Source: Azonexus sp. R2A61 (lineage in GTDB: Bacteria; Pseudomonadota; Gammaproteobacteria; Burkholderiales; Rhodocyclaceae). Taken from it: a stretch of 64,000 nucleotides of DNA. The notes beneath the pieces were generated by a model. That model did no database searches. It had not been told where the DNA came from and saw only the letters and a list, made by a program, of their open reading frames with translations. The stretch covers positions 124,001 through 188,000 of the forward strand of contig NZ_JACBFO010000002.1 in assembly GCF_021401135.1 (NCBI RefSeq), given 5' to 3'. Each line of letters begins with the position of its first letter. Positions within the stretch are counted from its first letter, which is position 1. Below are positions 62,466-64,000 of this stretch, piece by piece. A program made the position numbers and the translations under genes.

Positions 62466-63962
62466 ATGCGCAAGCCCTGTCTTCGCCCGATTCCCATCTT
62501 GCTGCACCGCCCTTATTTCCTCGCGATCATCGGTAGCGTCGTCGCCACGCTGGTCATGCTGCCGATCCAGGATCCGGCCTTCCTGCCCAGTACCGCACTG
62601 CTCTACGTGCTGCTGGTGGTCGGCGTGGCCGGCGCACTCGGCCGCGGACCGGCCATCACCGCGGCGCTGATCTGTTCGCTGCTTTACGCTCACGTCTATG
62701 TCCCGCCGCTGTTCTCGCTGAACATCCAGGAAGCCCAGTACCTGCTGGCCGCCGGCATCATGTTCGTCGTCGCGCTGGTGGTTGGCCAGCTCACCGCCAA
62801 ACTGCAGGACAGCGCACGCCAGATCACGACCCGCGAAGCGCAGGCCAAGGCGCTCTACGAACTGGCCCGGCGGCTGACCGCCACACAGACGCAAAGCGAG
62901 GTCAAGCTGGCGGTCGCGCACTTTCTCGAAGACGCCCTGCCCGGTGGCCGGATCCGGCTGATCGATCCCGCCGAAGCCGAGCCGTCGATGCTGCCGCCGC
63001 ACGGGGAAATCGCCGAGCATCGGGGACAGACCATCGTCAGCGTCGGCCAGGGCCGCGAACAGACCCGCCTGCTCGTACCGTTGGTGGCGTCGACCGGCCT
63101 GCACGGCTTGATGATCTGCGACCTCTCGGCGTCGCAGGCCAGCCTGTCGGCCACCCGCGAACTGCTCGAAACGGTTGCTTCGGTCAGCGCAGTGGCGCTG
63201 GAACGTACCCATTTCGCCGACGCTGCGCGGGAAAGCGAAGTCCGGCATTCGACGGAAATCCTGCGCAACTCGATCCTGTCCGCGCTGTCGCACGACCTGC
63301 GCACGCCGCTGACCCGCCTGATCGGCATGGCCGACACCCTGGCCAGCGGCAAGCTGTCGGACGAGCGTCGCCAGGGCATGCTGGAAAACCTGCGCAGCCA
63401 GGCGATGCACATCAATCGCCAGGTGACGAATCTGCTGGACATGGCACGCCTGCGCTCGGGCAGCGTCGAACCGGCGCGCGCCTGGCAGCCGGTCGAGGAA
63501 GTCATCGGAACGACGCTGCAGCAGATCAAGGAACAATGGAAAGATCGCGAGATCACGCTCGACATCCAGCCGGCACTGCCGCCGGTGCTGCTCGACGAAG
63601 TGCTGATCGAGCGGGTGCTGTGGAACCTGCTGGAAAATGCCATCAAGTATTCGCCGGCCGATACGCCGGTCGAACTGTCGGTCAAGCGCCGCGACCCGTG
63701 GCTGGACATCGCGATCTGCGACTGGGGCCCGGGCCTGCCACCGGGCAACAGCGAAGAACTGTTCGGTATGTTCCGGCGCGGCCAGTCGGAGTCGAGCATT
63801 CCCGGTGTCGGGCTCGGCCTGGCGATTGCCCGCACCATCGCCGAAGCGCACGGCGGTGAGGTGCTGGCCGAAAACCGCCTGGGCGGCGGCGCTTCGTTCA
63901 CCCTGCGCTTGCCGCTGAACGCCGCGCAACTGCCGGCAACTCCGCTGGAGGACACCCCATGA
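62466..63962 (+). CDS. KdpD-like sensor histidine kinase without N-terminal KdpD domain
   Basis: The 498-aa protein has a DUF4118 four-helix membrane domain (about 17-115), a GAF-like domain (about 130-255), phospho-acceptor His in ALSHDLRTPLTRL near 278 and an ATPase domain (NLLENAIKYSP, GVGLGLAIA). The usual KdpD USP/ATP-binding N-terminus is absent. It overlaps the next gene, a response regulator, by ATGA. It may control potassium or osmotic genes, but no kdpFABC is in view. Confidence 0.82.
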   Translation: MRKPCLRPIPILLHRPYFLAIIGSVVATLVMLPIQDPAFLPSTALLYVLLVVGVAGALGRGPAITAALICSLLYAHVYVPPLFSLNIQEAQYLLAAGIMFVVALVVGQLTAKLQDSARQITTREAQAKALYELARRLTATQTQSEVKLAVAHFLEDALPGGRIRLIDPAEAEPSMLPPHGEIAEHRGQTIVSVGQGREQTRLLVPLVASTGLHGLMICDLSASQASLSATRELLETVASVSAVALERTHFADAARESEVRHSTEILRNSILSALSHDLRTPLTRLIGMADTLASGKLSDERRQGMLENLRSQAMHINRQVTNLLDMARLRSGSVEPARAWQPVEEVIGTTLQQIKEQWKDREITLDIQPALPPVLLDEVLIERVLWNLLENAIKYSPADTPVELSVKRRDPWLDIAICDWGPGLPPGNSEELFGMFRRGQSESSIPGVGLGLAIARTIAEAHGGEVLAENRLGGGASFTLRLPLNAAQLPATPLEDTP

Positions 63963-64000
63963 GCGTCCCGGACAATATCCTGCTGGTCGAGGACGACTGG
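63959..64000 (+). CDS. Response regulator, N-terminal start (cut by window end)
   Basis: Only 14 codons are visible (MSVPDNILLVEDDW), showing the acidic pocket of a receiver domain. The ATGA overlap with the KdpD-like kinase marks it as the cognate KdpE-like regulator. Output domain not seen. Confidence 0.75.
   Translation, partial: MSVPDNILLVEDDW

Overview
The window looks like chromosomal DNA of a betaproteobacterium, most likely a Rhodocyclales/Azonexaceae (Dechloromonas-like) organism. This is inferred from gene content and protein style on the right side (CrbS-like acetate sensing beside acs, a VC_2705-type symporter, class I fumarase, RnfC, MucD/DegP). It has two parts separated by a tRNA-Ser(GGA) gene at 38028-38118.

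Left part (1 to about 38027) is an integrated genomic island. A tyrosine recombinase, an AlpA-like factor and a winged-helix protein lie beside the 3' end of tRNA-Ser; the far end of the island is outside the window. The cargo, from left to right, is as follows. First come unrecognised small genes. Next are defence-type genes: an orphan type I restriction R subunit followed by a decayed hsdM start, a UPF0489 protein and a DUF3800 protein. Then a KfrA-like coiled-coil DNA-binding protein and an orphan FlgB. After these is a czc heavy-metal efflux operon (czcI, czcC, czcB, czcA, two small accessory genes, czcD and a His-rich periplasmic protein) with divergent czcRS, followed by a Zn/Cd/Pb P-type ATPase with a divergent CadR-type MerR regulator. 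Then come an AAA+ ATPase plus subtilisin-like protease pair (ietAS-like) whose protease has lost its catalytic-serine end, a second KfrA-like gene, and a serine recombinase.

A complete Tn402/Tn5053-family transposon (27608-34333) sits 42 bp upstream of the serine recombinase, with 25-bp terminal inverted repeats and a 5-bp TCAAT target duplication. It carries tniA-tniB-tniQ-tniR and a pre-clinical type class 1 integron without qacE or sul1. The integron holds one gene cassette, which encodes a lineage II chlorite dismutase with the known haem-ligand and distal arginine positions conserved. Its integrase gene intI1 has an in-frame amber codon at position 67, so the array is probably frozen, while the Pc promoter (PcW type) and attI1 remain.

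Right part (38119-64000) is GC-rich core chromosome. It opens with an acetate/solute-uptake and signalling block on the minus strand: DUF4212 plus a sodium/solute symporter, a degenerate DnaQ-like exonuclease, a cNMP/CBS/DUF294 protein, a pseudokinase-exonuclease fusion, a receiver-only response regulator, a CrbS-like transporter-kinase, two small membrane or peptide genes, and acs. It then carries a YqhA-family protein, fumarase, a DegP/MucD protease, a YecA/SEC-C protein, msrB, a protein built from perfect 12-residue repeats next to a GNAT-like protein, an MFS transporter, a radical SAM protein, a stand-alone rnfC, and a KdpD-like kinase with the start of its response regulator at the window edge. 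I saw no CRISPR array and no rRNA.
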